From positions 81,111 through 145,110 of the forward strand of contig JAXLSS010000005.1 of NCBI GenBank assembly GCA_046330395.1: a DNA stretch of 64,000 bases. The letters run 5' to 3'. Positions 8,093-17,243 of this stretch are shown here, piece by piece (the first letter of the stretch is position 1; the number at the start of each line of letters is the position of its first letter). Both the position numbers and the translations under genes were made by a program. This DNA comes from Ga0077560 sp046330395. GTDB lineage: Bacteria > Actinomycetota > Thermoleophilia > Miltoncostaeales > Miltoncostaeaceae. The notes beneath the pieces are model-generated. The model worked only from the letters and a program-made list of their open reading frames with translations, was not told the DNA's origin and did not search any database.

Positions 8093-10933
8093 ATGGGGAA
8101 GAAGCGCGTCTACGAGATCGCCAAGGATGAGGGGCTGCCCAGCTCGCTGGTGTTGCAGCGGCTGCAGCGTGCCGGAATGGCGGTCAAGACCGCGTCGTCC
8201 ACGGTGGACGTGGACTGGGCGCTGCACGCGCTGAACCCCAAGCGGTACCCACGGCCCGCCGGCGAGATGCCCGAGGTGGAGCACGCGCCGCCGCGCAGCC
8301 GCGCCAAGGCGCCCGTGGAGCCCGAACCCGAGGTGCAGGTGCCCGAGGAGCCTCAGGCCCCGCGCCCCACCCGCCCGCGTCCCCGGCCGCGTCCCCGCAC
8401 CGGGCTGCGCGACGAGCCGCAGGTGGTGCAGCCGGAGGTCGTTCCCGTCCCGGCGCCCGAGCCCGCTCCGGAGCCGGCACCCGCCCCCGAACCGGTGGTG
8501 GAGGCCGCGCCCGTGGTGGAGACGCCCCAGGTGCAGCCCGTTGCCGAGGCGCCCGCGCCCGTGACCGAGCCCGAGGCGGCCCCCGAGCCGGTGCCCCAGC
8601 CCGAGGCGGCCGAACCTCAGCCCGAGCCGCAGCCGGAACCCGTGGCGGAGGCACCCGCGCCCGCCCAGCCCGTGGCCGAGGAGGCGCCCGCCGCGCCGGC
8701 GCCGCCGGCCGCGGAGCCCAAGCCGGCCGAGGAACCCAAGCAGGAGCGCGAACCCCGCCCGGCGGCGCCGGCGCGACCGGACCTGGGCGCGCGTGCCCAG
8801 AGCGGTCCCGCGGGTCGCGGTGGCCGTCCCGGCGGGCCCGGTGCGGGTGGCATGGGGCAGCGCGGCGGTCGTCCCGGCGGCCCCCCGGGCGGACGTCCCG
8901 GTGGTCCTCCCGGCGGTCGTCCCGGTGTGGCCGGTGGCCGTCCGGCGGGCGGCGCCCCCGGCGCACCCGCGGGCCCCGGCGGTGCCGGCGGTCCCGGAGG
9001 CGGCAACCGGCGCGGCCGTCCGCGGCGGGTCGTCATCGACGCGCAGGCGGGTCGGCGCGGCGGCGGTCCCGGTGGCGGCGGCGGACGCGGTCAGCGTGGC
9101 GGCCCCCGTGGGGGGCAGGAGCGCGAGGCCGCTCAGGCGACGGCGGCGGTGGACACCTCGCCGGTCGAGATCCAGTCGGGTGCCACCGTCAAGGACGTGG
9201 CGGACGCCCTGTCGATCTCCTCGGCGCAGATCATCAAGCTGATGATGGGGATGGGCGAGCTGGTCACCCTCACCCAGTCGCTGTCCGACGAGGCCATCGA
9301 GCTGCTGGGCGAGGAGCTGGAGCGCAAGGTCACCATCGTCCGCGCCGAGGACGAGGCGGAGGTCGAGGAGTTCGAGGACGACCCGGCCGACCTGGTGGCG
9401 CGCGCGCCCGTGGTCACCGTCATGGGTCACGTCGACCACGGCAAGACCTCGCTGCTGGACGCCATCCGGCGCACCGAGGTGGCCGCGGGCGAGGCCGGCG
9501 GCATCACCCAGCACATCGGCGCCTACCAGGTGCACCACGACAGCCGCGTCATCACCTTCCTGGACACCCCGGGCCACGAGGCGTTCACCGCCATGCGTGC
9601 CCGTGGCGCCAAGATCACCGACGTGGCGGTCATCGTGGTGGCGGCCGACGACGGCGTCATGCCCCAGACGCTGGAGGCCATCGACCACGCCCGCGCGGCC
9701 GAGGTGCCGTTCATGGTGGCGGTCAACAAGATCGACAAGGCCGGCGCCAACCCGGACCGGGTGCGCCAGGAGCTGGCCAACCGCGACGTCATCCCCTCCG
9801 ACTGGGGTGGCACGCACGAGTTCATCAACGTGTCCGCGCTGGAGCGCACGGGGCTGGACTCGCTGCTGGAGACCGTGCTGCTGGTGGCCGACGCCGACGC
9901 CGAGCCCAAGGGCAACCCGAACGCACCGGCCAGCGGCACCGTCATCGAGTCGCGGCTGGACGCCGGCCGCGGTCCGGTGTGCACCCTCCTGGTGCAGCGC
10001 GGCACCCTGCGTGTGGGCGACGTCATCGTGGCCGGCGAGCACTACGGGCGCGTGCGGGCCATGAACGGCTTCGGCGGCGAGCCCATCGAGGAGGCCGGGC
10101 CGTCGGTGCCCGCCGAGATCCTGGGCCTGTCCGGCGTGCCGGACGCCGGCGACAAGTTCCGCATCCTCGAGAACGAGCGCGAGGCCCGGCAGCGGGCGTC
10201 CGAGCGCAGCCAGCGGCTGCGCGCCGAGGAGCTGGCCAACCGCCGGCCCCCGGTGTCGCTGGACGACCTGTTCGCCCGCATCAAGGAGGGCGGTCTCAAG
10301 GAGCTCAACATCATCGTCAAGGGCGACGTGCAGGGCTCCGTGGGCGCCCTGGTGGACGCCCTGGAGAAGATCGAGCAGACCGAGGTGCGGCTCCGCATCA
10401 TCCACACCGGCGTGGGTGCCATCACCGAGTCGGACGTCAACCTGGCGTCGGCCAGCTCGGCCATCATCATCGGCTTCAACATCCGGCCGCGGCCGGAGGC
10501 CAAGCTGCTGGCCGAACGCGAGGGCGTGGACATCCGCACCTACCGGGTGATCTACCGCGCCATCGAGGACGTCCGCGACGCCCTGGTGGGGCTGCTGGAG
10601 CCCGACATCGTGGAGGACGTCATCGGCAACGCCGAGGTGCGGGCCATCTTCCGGTCGAGCCGCCTGGGCACCATCGCCGGCTGCTACGTCACCAACGGCA
10701 CGGTGCGCCGGTCGGCGCAGGCACGTCTGCTGCGCGACGGCACCGTGGTGCACGAGGGCCGCATCGGCTCGCTGCGCCGCGTCAACGACGACGTGCGCGA
10801 GGTCACGCAGGGCTTCGAGTGCGGCATCGTGCTGGACGACTACAACGACGTGAAGGACGGCGACACCATCGAGGTGTTCGAGCTGCGCGAGGTGGCGCGC
10901 ACGGCGCAGGCCCCCGCATCCGACGGGGCCTAG
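8093..10933 (+). CDS. infB: Translation initiation factor IF-2
   Basis: GTPase that delivers initiator tRNA to the 30S subunit and promotes subunit joining. ATG 8093 with SD GAAGGAGAA gives 946 residues. The N-terminal IF2_N motif (KKRVYEIAKDEGLPS) is followed by about 200 residues of Pro/Glu/Ala-rich and then 120 of Gly/Arg-rich low complexity. A second IF2_N copy comes next ('VKDVADALSISSAQIIKLMMGMG'). The G domain starts near residue 440 with G1 'GHVDHGKTSLLDAI', G3 'DTPGHEAF' and G4 'NKIDKAG'. Domains II, III and IV follow. The second and longest half is highly conserved; the linkers account for the large size. Confidence 0.97.
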   Translation: MGKKRVYEIAKDEGLPSSLVLQRLQRAGMAVKTASSTVDVDWALHALNPKRYPRPAGEMPEVEHAPPRSRAKAPVEPEPEVQVPEEPQAPRPTRPRPRPRPRTGLRDEPQVVQPEVVPVPAPEPAPEPAPAPEPVVEAAPVVETPQVQPVAEAPAPVTEPEAAPEPVPQPEAAEPQPEPQPEPVAEAPAPAQPVAEEAPAAPAPPAAEPKPAEEPKQEREPRPAAPARPDLGARAQSGPAGRGGRPGGPGAGGMGQRGGRPGGPPGGRPGGPPGGRPGVAGGRPAGGAPGAPAGPGGAGGPGGGNRRGRPRRVVIDAQAGRRGGGPGGGGGRGQRGGPRGGQEREAAQATAAVDTSPVEIQSGATVKDVADALSISSAQIIKLMMGMGELVTLTQSLSDEAIELLGEELERKVTIVRAEDEAEVEEFEDDPADLVARAPVVTVMGHVDHGKTSLLDAIRRTEVAAGEAGGITQHIGAYQVHHDSRVITFLDTPGHEAFTAMRARGAKITDVAVIVVAADDGVMPQTLEAIDHARAAEVPFMVAVNKIDKAGANPDRVRQELANRDVIPSDWGGTHEFINVSALERTGLDSLLETVLLVADADAEPKGNPNAPASGTVIESRLDAGRGPVCTLLVQRGTLRVGDVIVAGEHYGRVRAMNGFGGEPIEEAGPSVPAEILGLSGVPDAGDKFRILENEREARQRASERSQRLRAEELANRRPPVSLDDLFARIKEGGLKELNIIVKGDVQGSVGALVDALEKIEQTEVRLRIIHTGVGAITESDVNLASASSAIIIGFNIRPRPEAKLLAEREGVDIRTYRVIYRAIEDVRDALVGLLEPDIVEDVIGNAEVRAIFRSSRLGTIAGCYVTNGTVRRSAQARLLRDGTVVHEGRIGSLRRVNDDVREVTQGFECGIVLDDYNDVKDGDTIEVFELREVARTAQAPASDGA

Positions 10934-10940
10934 CGGCGCG

Positions 10941-11276
10941 GTGGGGTCCGGCTACGTGGGCGTGGTCAGCGCGGACCTGCACCTTCCGCAGGGCACCTCG
11001 CTCAAGGACAAGCGACGCGAGCTGCGGCGGCTCAAGCAGCGGCTCGCGCAGCGCCACGGGGCGGCGGTGGCCGAGGTGGACCACCACGACCTGTGGCAGC
11101 GGGCGCGCGTGACCGCGGCCGTGGTGGGTCCCGACGCCCGCGACGTGGGCGAGCGCGTGGAGGCCATGGCGCGCGACCTGGGCGGCGACCCGGCGTTCGT
11201 GCTGCTGGAGGAGGCGCGCGAGGTGCGGCCCGTGGAGGCCCGGCCCACGTTCCTGGACGTGCGGGGGCGCGGATGA
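10941..11276 (+). CDS. DUF503 protein (YlxP-like)
   Basis: A 111-residue protein starting at GTG 10941, seven bases after infB. 'GVVSADLHLPQGTSLKDKRRELRRLKQRLAQRHGAAVAEVDHHDLWQRARVTAAVVG' matches the DUF503 pattern (L.L....SLK.KR...+.L..R....+.VSVAEV...D.WQ.A). The family is found between infB and rbfA in Gram-positives and its role is unsettled, perhaps in ribosome assembly. The stop overlaps the rbfA start as ATGA. Confidence 0.85.
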   Translation: MGSGYVGVVSADLHLPQGTSLKDKRRELRRLKQRLAQRHGAAVAEVDHHDLWQRARVTAAVVGPDARDVGERVEAMARDLGGDPAFVLLEEAREVRPVEARPTFLDVRGRG

Positions 11277-11643
11277 CCCCGCCGCGTGGCAACCGCCAGC
11301 GGCGCGGCGGCGAGGTGATCCGGGAGGCCATCGCCCAGGCGCTGGCCCGCGACGTGTCGGACCCCCGGCTGGGGTTCGTCACCGTCACCGACGTGCAGAC
11401 CTCCCGGACTTCGCCGTGGCCAAGGTGTACGTCACCGCGCTCACCCGGGCCCAGCGCGACCCCAGCCTGCGGGCGCTGGAGTCGGCCCGCGGTCTGCTGC
11501 AGCGCCAGGTGGGCCGGGCGCTGCAGACCAAGCACACGCCGCACCTGGAGTTCGTCTACGACGACCTGCAGGACAGCGCGCGGCGCCTGGATCGCCTCAT
11601 CGACGAGGCCGATCCGCACAACCACGGGGATGGGGACGCATGA
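11273..11643 (+). CDS. rbfA: Ribosome-binding factor A, frameshifted near 11408
   Basis: A 30S maturation factor with a KH-like fold, needed for processing the 16S rRNA 5' end. The frame from ATG 11273 reads 'RGGEVIREAIAQALARDVSDPRLGFVTVTDVQTSR' and then loses homology. The rest continues in the next frame as 'AVAKVYVTALTRAQRDPSLRALESARGLLQRQVGRALQTKHTPHLEFVYDDL' to the stop at 11641-11643. One G missing from TCCCGGGAC (observed TCCCGGAC, about 11405-11411) restores a normal protein of about 123 residues with 'SRDFAVAKV'. Because this gene matters for growth and both neighbours are intact, I infer a sequencing error. The ATGA junctions on both sides are preserved. Confidence 0.88.
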
Positions 11644-12665
11644 CCAGCGAGGAGCGCAACGGACATCCCCTGCCGGGGGAGCGGCGCGACGCCACCCGCC
11701 AGGAGATCGCCGCCGTGCTGTCGGAGCCCGGCGCGTCGTTCATCGTGGCCGCGCACCACAACGCCGACGGCGACGCGATCGGCTCCATGCTGGGGCTTGC
11801 CCGCGCCCTGCGCGCCGCCGGGCACGACGTGGTGCTTGCGCACCCCGACCCCGAGCCGGTGCCGCAGGACCTGCGGTTCATGCTGGATGAGGATGAGGTC
11901 ATCGTCCACGCGCTTCCGGAGGACGCCGAGCAGCGCACCTTCGTCGCGGTGGACTGCGCCACGGCCAACCGGCTGTGGTACTCGCGGCCCCCGCACCACG
12001 GCGTGCGCCAGGTGCTCAACCTGGACCACCACCACGACAACACGCGGTTCGGCCACCTCAACCTGGTGGAGCCCACGGCGTCCAGCAGCGCGGAGGTGGT
12101 GGCGCACGTGCTGGAGGCCGCCGGCTGGCCGCTCACGAAACACATCGCCGAGCCGCTGTATGTGGGCCTGGTCACCGACACCGGCCGCTTCTCATACGCC
12201 AACACCGGCCCGGAGGCGCACCGCGTGGCGGCGGCCCTCATCGAGGCGGGTGCCGACCCGGAGGAGCTGTCGCGGCAGCTGTTCGACGAGCTGCCGGCCG
12301 AACGCCTGCTGCTGCTGGGGCGGGCCATGCAGACGGCGCGCCTGCTGAGCGGCGGCCACGTCATGGCGGCGGCCCTGGGACCCGACGACTTCGCGGTCGC
12401 CGGCGGTGACGACACCGAGGGCATCGTGGAGGCCATGCGCTCGGTGCGCGGCGTGCAGGTGGCGGCCCTGGCCCGCCAAGTGCGGCACGGCGCGTGGCGC
12501 GTGTCGGTGCGCTCGGACAGCGACCGCGTGGACGTGTCGGCCATCGCCCGGGAGGAAGGGGGCGGGGGTCACCGCCGCGCGGCGGGATTCACCACGCAGC
12601 GGCCCCCGGACGACCTGTTCGCGTGGCTGGAGCTGCAGGTGGACGCCCAGCTGAACGGTGGCTGA
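11640..12665 (+). CDS. nrnA: Bifunctional oligoribonuclease/PAP phosphatase NrnA (DHH family)
   Basis: Degrades 2-5 nt RNAs and dephosphorylates pAp to AMP, using Mn2+. 341 residues with the DHH-DHHA1 layout: motif I 'HHNADGDAIGSMLGLARAL', 'FVAVDCATANRL', the DHH motif 'LDHHHDNTRFG', 'LYVGLVTDTGRFSYANT', and a C-terminal DHHA1 domain ending 'GGGGHRRAAGF'. Start ATG overlaps the rbfA stop; the stop overlaps truB by eight bases. Its position between rbfA and truB is typical for Gram-positives. Confidence 0.94.
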   Translation: MTSEERNGHPLPGERRDATRQEIAAVLSEPGASFIVAAHHNADGDAIGSMLGLARALRAAGHDVVLAHPDPEPVPQDLRFMLDEDEVIVHALPEDAEQRTFVAVDCATANRLWYSRPPHHGVRQVLNLDHHHDNTRFGHLNLVEPTASSSAEVVAHVLEAAGWPLTKHIAEPLYVGLVTDTGRFSYANTGPEAHRVAAALIEAGADPEELSRQLFDELPAERLLLLGRAMQTARLLSGGHVMAAALGPDDFAVAGGDDTEGIVEAMRSVRGVQVAALARQVRHGAWRVSVRSDSDRVDVSAIAREEGGGGHRRAAGFTTQRPPDDLFAWLELQVDAQLNGG

Positions 12666-13542
12666 CCACCCGGACCGCCACGAGCCGCGGGCCTGGTTGG
12701 TGGACAAGCCCGCCGGGCCCACCTCCCACGACATCGTGGCCGGTGTGCGCCGGGGCCTGCCGCGGCGCACCCGCGTGGGGCACGCCGGGACGCTCGATCC
12801 GTTCGCCACCGGCCTGATTGTGGTGCTGGCCGGGCGCGCCACGCGCCTGGCGCGGTTGCTGTCGGACCAGCCCAAGCGGTACCGGGCCACGGTGGTGCTG
12901 GGCGCCCGGTCCAGCACCGGGGACCCGGAGGGCGAGATCACCCCGGGGAGCCCCGTGCCCGCGCTGGACGACGTCGACGCCGTGCTGGCCGGCTTGACGG
13001 GCGCCCAGGAGCAGACGGTGCCCGCGTACGCGGCCGTGCGGGTGGAGGGGCAGCGGATGTACGAACTGGCGCGCAGGGGCGTGGAGGTGACGCGGCCCGT
13101 GCGGTCCATCGTGGTGTATGACCTGACGGTGCGCGAGCGCCACCAGGACCGCGGGGAGCTGGTCATCGACACCCTCGTCAGCAAGGGCACCTACATCCGC
13201 CAGCTCGCCGCCGACATCGGTGACCGGCTGGGGTGCGGCGGGTACTGCGGCGCCCTGCGCCGGACGGCCGTGGGGGCGCTGCGCGTGGACGATGCGGTGG
13301 CGCCCGAGCGCGTGGCGCCGGAGACGGCCATCCCCATCGCGCGCCTGCTGGGCCACCTGCCACAGCCCGCGCTGGACGCCGGACGGGCGGTGGACCTGGC
13401 CCACGGCCGCCCCGTGGCGGACGGGGTGCGCGGCGAGGCGCTGGCCATGCTGGGCGACCGGCCCGTGGCGCTGGTGGACGGTGACGGGAGCACGGTGCGC
13501 CCCCAGGTGGTGCTGATGGACCCCGCCGAGGTGGCGGGATGA
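12658..13542 (+). CDS. truB: tRNA pseudouridine-55 synthase TruB
   Basis: Makes pseudouridine 55 in the T-loop of tRNAs. 294 residues. The catalytic Asp lies in 'RVGHAGTLDPFATGLIVVLAG', and the family motif 'KRYRATVVLGARSSTGDPEGEI' and 'PAYAAVRVEGQRMYELARRG' follow. A short C-terminal extension carries 'GALRRTAVGALRVDDAV'. GTG start at 12658 overlaps nrnA; the stop overlaps ribF as ATGA. The gene is therefore translationally coupled on both sides. Confidence 0.96.
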   Translation: MADHPDRHEPRAWLVDKPAGPTSHDIVAGVRRGLPRRTRVGHAGTLDPFATGLIVVLAGRATRLARLLSDQPKRYRATVVLGARSSTGDPEGEITPGSPVPALDDVDAVLAGLTGAQEQTVPAYAAVRVEGQRMYELARRGVEVTRPVRSIVVYDLTVRERHQDRGELVIDTLVSKGTYIRQLAADIGDRLGCGGYCGALRRTAVGALRVDDAVAPERVAPETAIPIARLLGHLPQPALDAGRAVDLAHGRPVADGVRGEALAMLGDRPVALVDGDGSTVRPQVVLMDPAEVAG

Positions 13543-14492
13543 AGACGTACCAGTCCATGGGCGGCCTGCCGCTGGGTTTCTCGCGCCGGGTGGTGGCCAT
13601 CGGGACCTTCGACGGCGTGCACATCGGCCACCAGGCGGTGATCGGAGCCGCGGTGCGCGAGGCGGCCGGGCGCGGGCTGTCGTCCATGGCCATCACGTTC
13701 GAGCCGCACCCCATCTCGGTGCTGCGACCCGAGCTGCGGCCCACGCTCATCACGCCCCTCGCCCGCAAGGCGGAGCTGATCGAGTCGCTGGGCGTGGACG
13801 AGCTGCTGGTGCTGCCGTTCACCCGCGCGTTCGCGCGCATCCGCGCCGACCGGTTCGTGGACATGATCGCCTCGGCGCCCGTGGCCGCCGAGGTGGTGGT
13901 GGTGGGCGCCAACTTCCGCTTCGGGCACGGGGGCGAGGGCACCGCGGACGGGCTGCGCGCCCACGGGCGCTCCCGCGGCGTGGAGGTGCTGGCGCCGCCC
14001 CTGGTGGCCAGCCCCGACGGCAAGCCCATCAGCTCCACGCGCATCCGGCGGCTCATCGCCGAGGGCCGTATCGACGAGGTGTCGCCGCTCCTGGGCCGGC
14101 CGCACCGGCTGTCGGGGGAGGTGGTGCCCGGCGACCAGCGGGGCCGCGCGCTGGGCCTGCCGACGGCCAACCTGGAGCCCCCGCCCGAGCTGGCCGTGCC
14201 GGGGCGGGGCGTGTACGCGGCGCGCGCGCTGGTGGGCGACCGGGCCATCGCCGCCGCCGTCAACGTGGGGTTCGCGCCCACGTTCCGCGACGACGGCGAA
14301 CGCGCGCCCCTGCGGGTGGAGGCGTTCCTCATCGACTACGCGGGACCCGACCTGTACGGCCGCACCATCGGGCTGGACTTCCTGTCGCGGCTGCGCGACG
14401 AACGGCGCTTCGCCACCCCCCAGGCACTGGTGGAGCAGATCCACGAGGACGTGGCCCGCACGCGGGCCGTGGCCGGGGTGCGCCCCGCCTGA
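13539..14492 (+). CDS. ribF: Bifunctional riboflavin kinase/FAD synthetase
   Basis: Phosphorylates riboflavin to FMN and adenylylates FMN to FAD. 317 residues. The N-terminal nucleotidyltransferase domain has 'VVAIGTFDGVHIGHQAVI' (the HxGH nucleotide-binding signature) and 'GANFRFGHGGEG', then 'ISSTRIRRLIAEGRI'. The C-terminal kinase domain has 'VVPGDQRGRALGLPTANL' (PTAN motif) and 'YAARALVG...AAVNVGFAPTF'. Start ATG overlaps the truB stop. Last gene of the overlapping run; a 170-base leader then precedes rpsO. Confidence 0.96.
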   Translation: MKTYQSMGGLPLGFSRRVVAIGTFDGVHIGHQAVIGAAVREAAGRGLSSMAITFEPHPISVLRPELRPTLITPLARKAELIESLGVDELLVLPFTRAFARIRADRFVDMIASAPVAAEVVVVGANFRFGHGGEGTADGLRAHGRSRGVEVLAPPLVASPDGKPISSTRIRRLIAEGRIDEVSPLLGRPHRLSGEVVPGDQRGRALGLPTANLEPPPELAVPGRGVYAARALVGDRAIAAAVNVGFAPTFRDDGERAPLRVEAFLIDYAGPDLYGRTIGLDFLSRLRDERRFATPQALVEQIHEDVARTRAVAGVRPA

Positions 14493-14548
14493 ACCGACCC
14501 CATGTTCGGGGCGGGCGGCCAGGACATCGCGTTTCCGCGGGGCTCTGG

Positions 14549-14554
14549 TAGCCT
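14549..14554 (+). promoter_or_regulatory. Probable -10 box TAGCCT of the rpsO-pnp transcript
   Basis: TAGCCT lies 109 bases before the rpsO start, in the gap after ribF. It matches the TANNNT box seen before other genes here. No convincing -35 hexamer is visible. Confidence 0.35.
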
Positions 14555-14592
14555 CCCCGGAGCTCCGGCCGCCCCCGCGCTGCGCGCGTGAC

Positions 14593-14648
14593 GTCCGGAC
14601 ACCGTTTCATTGACCCGGCGTGGTGGCCACACGACGCCGAGGCCGGAC
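14593..14648 (+). promoter_or_regulatory. Structured rpsO 5' leader
   Basis: GTCCGG (14593-14598) can pair with CCGGAC (14643-14648). This encloses a hairpin CGGCGT (14616-14621) / ACGCCG (14634-14639). The outer stem ends just before the SD AGGAG of rpsO. S15 represses its own mRNA through leader structures in several bacteria, and the same is inferred here. Confidence 0.4.
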
Positions 14649-14662
14649 CAGGAGCGCAGTGA

Positions 14663-14929
14663 ATGCTGAGCAAAGAGCAGAAGAACGAGATCATGGGTGC
14701 CCACCGGCGTCACGAGTCGGACACGGGCTCCCCGCAGGTGCAGATCGCGATGTTGACGCAACGCATCAACACGCTCACCGATCACCTGCGCAGCAACAAG
14801 AAGGACCACCACTCCCGGCGCGGTCTGCTGAAGATGGTGGGTCGCCGGCGGCGGCTGCTCAACTACCTGCAGCGCACGGACCTCGAGGGGTATCGCGCGC
14901 TCGTGCAGCAGCTGGGTCTGCGCCGTTAA
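14663..14929 (+). CDS. rpsO: 30S ribosomal protein S15
   Basis: Primary 16S rRNA-binding protein of the 30S platform. 88 residues, the usual size. The conserved parts are 'HRRHESDTGSPQVQIAMLTQRINTLTDHLRSNKKDHHSRRGLLKMVGRRRRLLNYLQ' and the closing 'YRALVQQLGLRR'. ATG 14663 has SD AGGAG at normal distance. It precedes pnp, the classic rpsO-pnp pairing. Confidence 0.98.
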   Translation: MLSKEQKNEIMGAHRRHESDTGSPQVQIAMLTQRINTLTDHLRSNKKDHHSRRGLLKMVGRRRRLLNYLQRTDLEGYRALVQQLGLRR

Positions 14930-15013
14930 GCGGCGCGTGGGCCCGACGCCGGCCAGGACGATCGAGGACCGAGGTATCGACGGGATGGCGAACCGCGCCA
15001 TCCCCTTGGATGC

Positions 15014-15033
15014 GCCCTGCCGAGCGGCAGGGC
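15014..15033 (+). terminator. Hairpin between rpsO and pnp
   Basis: GCCCTGCC, loop GAGC, GGCAGGGC: a perfect 8-bp stem with no T-run after it. It sits 16 bases before the pnp start. The position fits a processing or attenuation element, as known for pnp leaders in other bacteria, more than a plain terminator. Confidence 0.45.
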
Positions 15034-15049
15034 AGAGACGAGGATGAAG

Positions 15050-17239
15050 ATGGACGTTGTCCAGGTGAAGGCGGAGGTCGGCGACACCGCCGTGACCTTC
15101 GAGACGGGCAAGCTGGCCAAGCAGGCCAACGGCGCCGTCGTGGTGCGGTGCGGCGACAACATGGTGTTGGTCACCGCCGTCGGTTCACGTGACGTTCGGG
15201 AGGGCATCGACTTCTTCCCGCTCACCGTGGACGTGGAGGAGCGCATGTACGCCGCGGGCAAGCTGCCCGGCGGCTTCATCAAGCGTGAGAGCCGCCCCAG
15301 CGACCGGGCCACGCTCACCGCGCGCATGACCGACCGGCCCATCCGGCCGCTGTGGCCCAAGGGCTTCCGCAACGAGGTGCAGGTGATCGCCACCGTGCTC
15401 TCTGTGGACCAGGTCAACGCCTTCGACGTGCTGTGCATCAACGGGGCGTCGGCCGCCCTCACCATCTCCGACCTGCCCTTCCAGGGCCCCATCGGCGCGG
15501 TGCGGATCGGCCTCATCGGTGATGACTTCATCATCAACCCCACGCTGCAGGAGCTGGCCGAGAGCGACCTGGACCTGATCGTGGCCGGTTCCGCCGAGGC
15601 GATCTCCATGGTGGAGGCCGGTGCCAAGGAGGTGGACGAGGAGTCCATGCTCGAGGCGCTGGACATCGCCCACGGCGAGATCAAGAAGCTGTGCGCCGCC
15701 CAGGAGGAGCTCCGGGCCAAGGTGGGCAAGCCCAAGTGGGAGGTCGTGGCCCAGGCCGTGGATCCCGACATGCTCGCCCGGGTGCGTGACGCCGTGATGG
15801 CGCAGCTGGAGGAGGCCACCCTCGAGCAGGGCAAGCTGGAGCGCCGCGACAAGGTGTCCGACGCCCGCGCAGCGGGCCTGGCCGCCGTGCTGGGTGACGA
15901 CCACGAGCCCGAGGACCGCGCGTCGTTCAACCGCGCGTTCGACAGCCTGCAGAAGTCGATCATCCGCAAGCGCATCGCCGTGGACAAGGTGCGTCCCGAC
16001 GGCCGTAAGAGCGACGAGATCCGCACCATCACCGCCGAGGTGGGCGTGGCCCCCCGCACGCACGGGTCCGGGCTGTTCACCCGCGGTGAGACCCAGGTGA
16101 TGAGCCTGCTGGCCCTGGGCACCCTCAAGGACGCCCAGCGGATCGACGGCATCGGCATCGAGACCACCAAGCGGTACATCCACCACTACAACTTCCCGCC
16201 GTTCTCGGTGGGTGAGACCGGGTTCATGCGCGGCCCCAAGCGCCGCGACATCGGTCACGGTGCGCTCGCCGAGCGGGCCCTGCTGCCGATGATCCCGGAC
16301 GAGGTCACGTTCCCGTACACCCTGCGCATCGTGTCGGAGACCCTGGAGAGCAACGGGTCGTCGTCGATGGCGTCGGTGTGCGGCTCCACCCTGGCCCTGC
16401 TGGACGCCGGCGTGCCGATCGCGCGCCCGGTGGCCGGGATCGCCATGGGCCTCATCCGTGAGGGCGATGACTACATCATCCTCACCGACATCCAGGGTGA
16501 CGAGGACCACCTGGGTGACATGGACTTCAAGGTGGCCGGCACCAGCAAGGGCATCACGGCCCTGCAGATGGACATCAAGATCAGCGGTGTCACCTTCCAG
16601 ATCCTGCGGGACGCGCTCGCCCAGGCCCAGGCCGGGCGCACGCACATCCTGGGGATCATGGACAAGACCATCTCCGCGCCGCGCGAGGAGCTGTCCGACT
16701 GGGCCCCGCGCATCACCGCCATCAAGATCGACCCGGACCGCATCGGGACGGTCATCGGCAAGGGCGGCGAGACCATCCGCGGCCTGGAGGCCGAGTACGG
16801 GGTGGAGATCAGCATCGAGGACGACGGCACGGTGAACGTGTACGGCGTCGAGGGGCTGAAGGCCGACGCGTGTGTGGAGGCCATCCGCGCGATGACCAAG
16901 GACGTGGAGGTGGGCGACACCTTCATGGGCGCCAAGGTCGTCAAGACCACCACGTTCGGCGCGTTCGTGGAGCTCACCAAGGGCGTCGACGGCCTGCTGC
17001 ACATCTCCAACCTGTCCAGCGGGCGGGTGGAGAAGGTGGAGGACGTCATCAACCGCGGCGACACCGTGGACGTCAAGGTGGTGGAGGTCGACAAGGCCCG
17101 CGGCCGCATCGGCCTGCGGATCATCGGCCTGGAGGACGCCGGCTCCGAGAACGGGGACAGCGAGGCCTCCGGGGACGCTGGCGGGGACGACCGGCCGCCG
17201 CGCCGCCGCCGTCGCCGGCTCACCACCGAGGAGGAGTAG
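15050..17239 (+). CDS. pnp: Polyribonucleotide nucleotidyltransferase (PNPase)
   Basis: Phosphorolytic 3'-5' exoribonuclease, a trimer that can join the RNA degradosome. About 729 residues in the standard order. First RNase PH domain has 'VEERMYAAGKLPGGFIKRESRPSD'; then the alpha-helical linker. Second RNase PH domain has 'GSGLFTRGETQVMSLLALGTLKDAQ' and 'SNGSSSMASVCGSTLALLDAGVPI' with 'TDIQGDEDHLGDMDFKVAGT'. KH domain has 'IGTVIGKGGETIRGLE', then S1 ('FGAFVELTKGVDGLLHISNLS'), then an Arg-rich tail. ATG 15050 is favoured over ATG 15044 because GAGG then lies at proper SD distance. Confidence 0.97.
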   Translation: MDVVQVKAEVGDTAVTFETGKLAKQANGAVVVRCGDNMVLVTAVGSRDVREGIDFFPLTVDVEERMYAAGKLPGGFIKRESRPSDRATLTARMTDRPIRPLWPKGFRNEVQVIATVLSVDQVNAFDVLCINGASAALTISDLPFQGPIGAVRIGLIGDDFIINPTLQELAESDLDLIVAGSAEAISMVEAGAKEVDEESMLEALDIAHGEIKKLCAAQEELRAKVGKPKWEVVAQAVDPDMLARVRDAVMAQLEEATLEQGKLERRDKVSDARAAGLAAVLGDDHEPEDRASFNRAFDSLQKSIIRKRIAVDKVRPDGRKSDEIRTITAEVGVAPRTHGSGLFTRGETQVMSLLALGTLKDAQRIDGIGIETTKRYIHHYNFPPFSVGETGFMRGPKRRDIGHGALAERALLPMIPDEVTFPYTLRIVSETLESNGSSSMASVCGSTLALLDAGVPIARPVAGIAMGLIREGDDYIILTDIQGDEDHLGDMDFKVAGTSKGITALQMDIKISGVTFQILRDALAQAQAGRTHILGIMDKTISAPREELSDWAPRITAIKIDPDRIGTVIGKGGETIRGLEAEYGVEISIEDDGTVNVYGVEGLKADACVEAIRAMTKDVEVGDTFMGAKVVKTTTFGAFVELTKGVDGLLHISNLSSGRVEKVEDVINRGDTVDVKVVEVDKARGRIGLRIIGLEDAGSENGDSEASGDAGGDDRPPRRRRRRLTTEEE

Positions 17240-17243
17240 GTCG

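Noticed and set aside
7619..10753. Very long open frame (over 1,000 codons) antisense to infB
   Set aside because: It is His/Gly/Arg-rich with no domain and mirrors the high GC3 of infB, a common artefact in GC-rich genomes.
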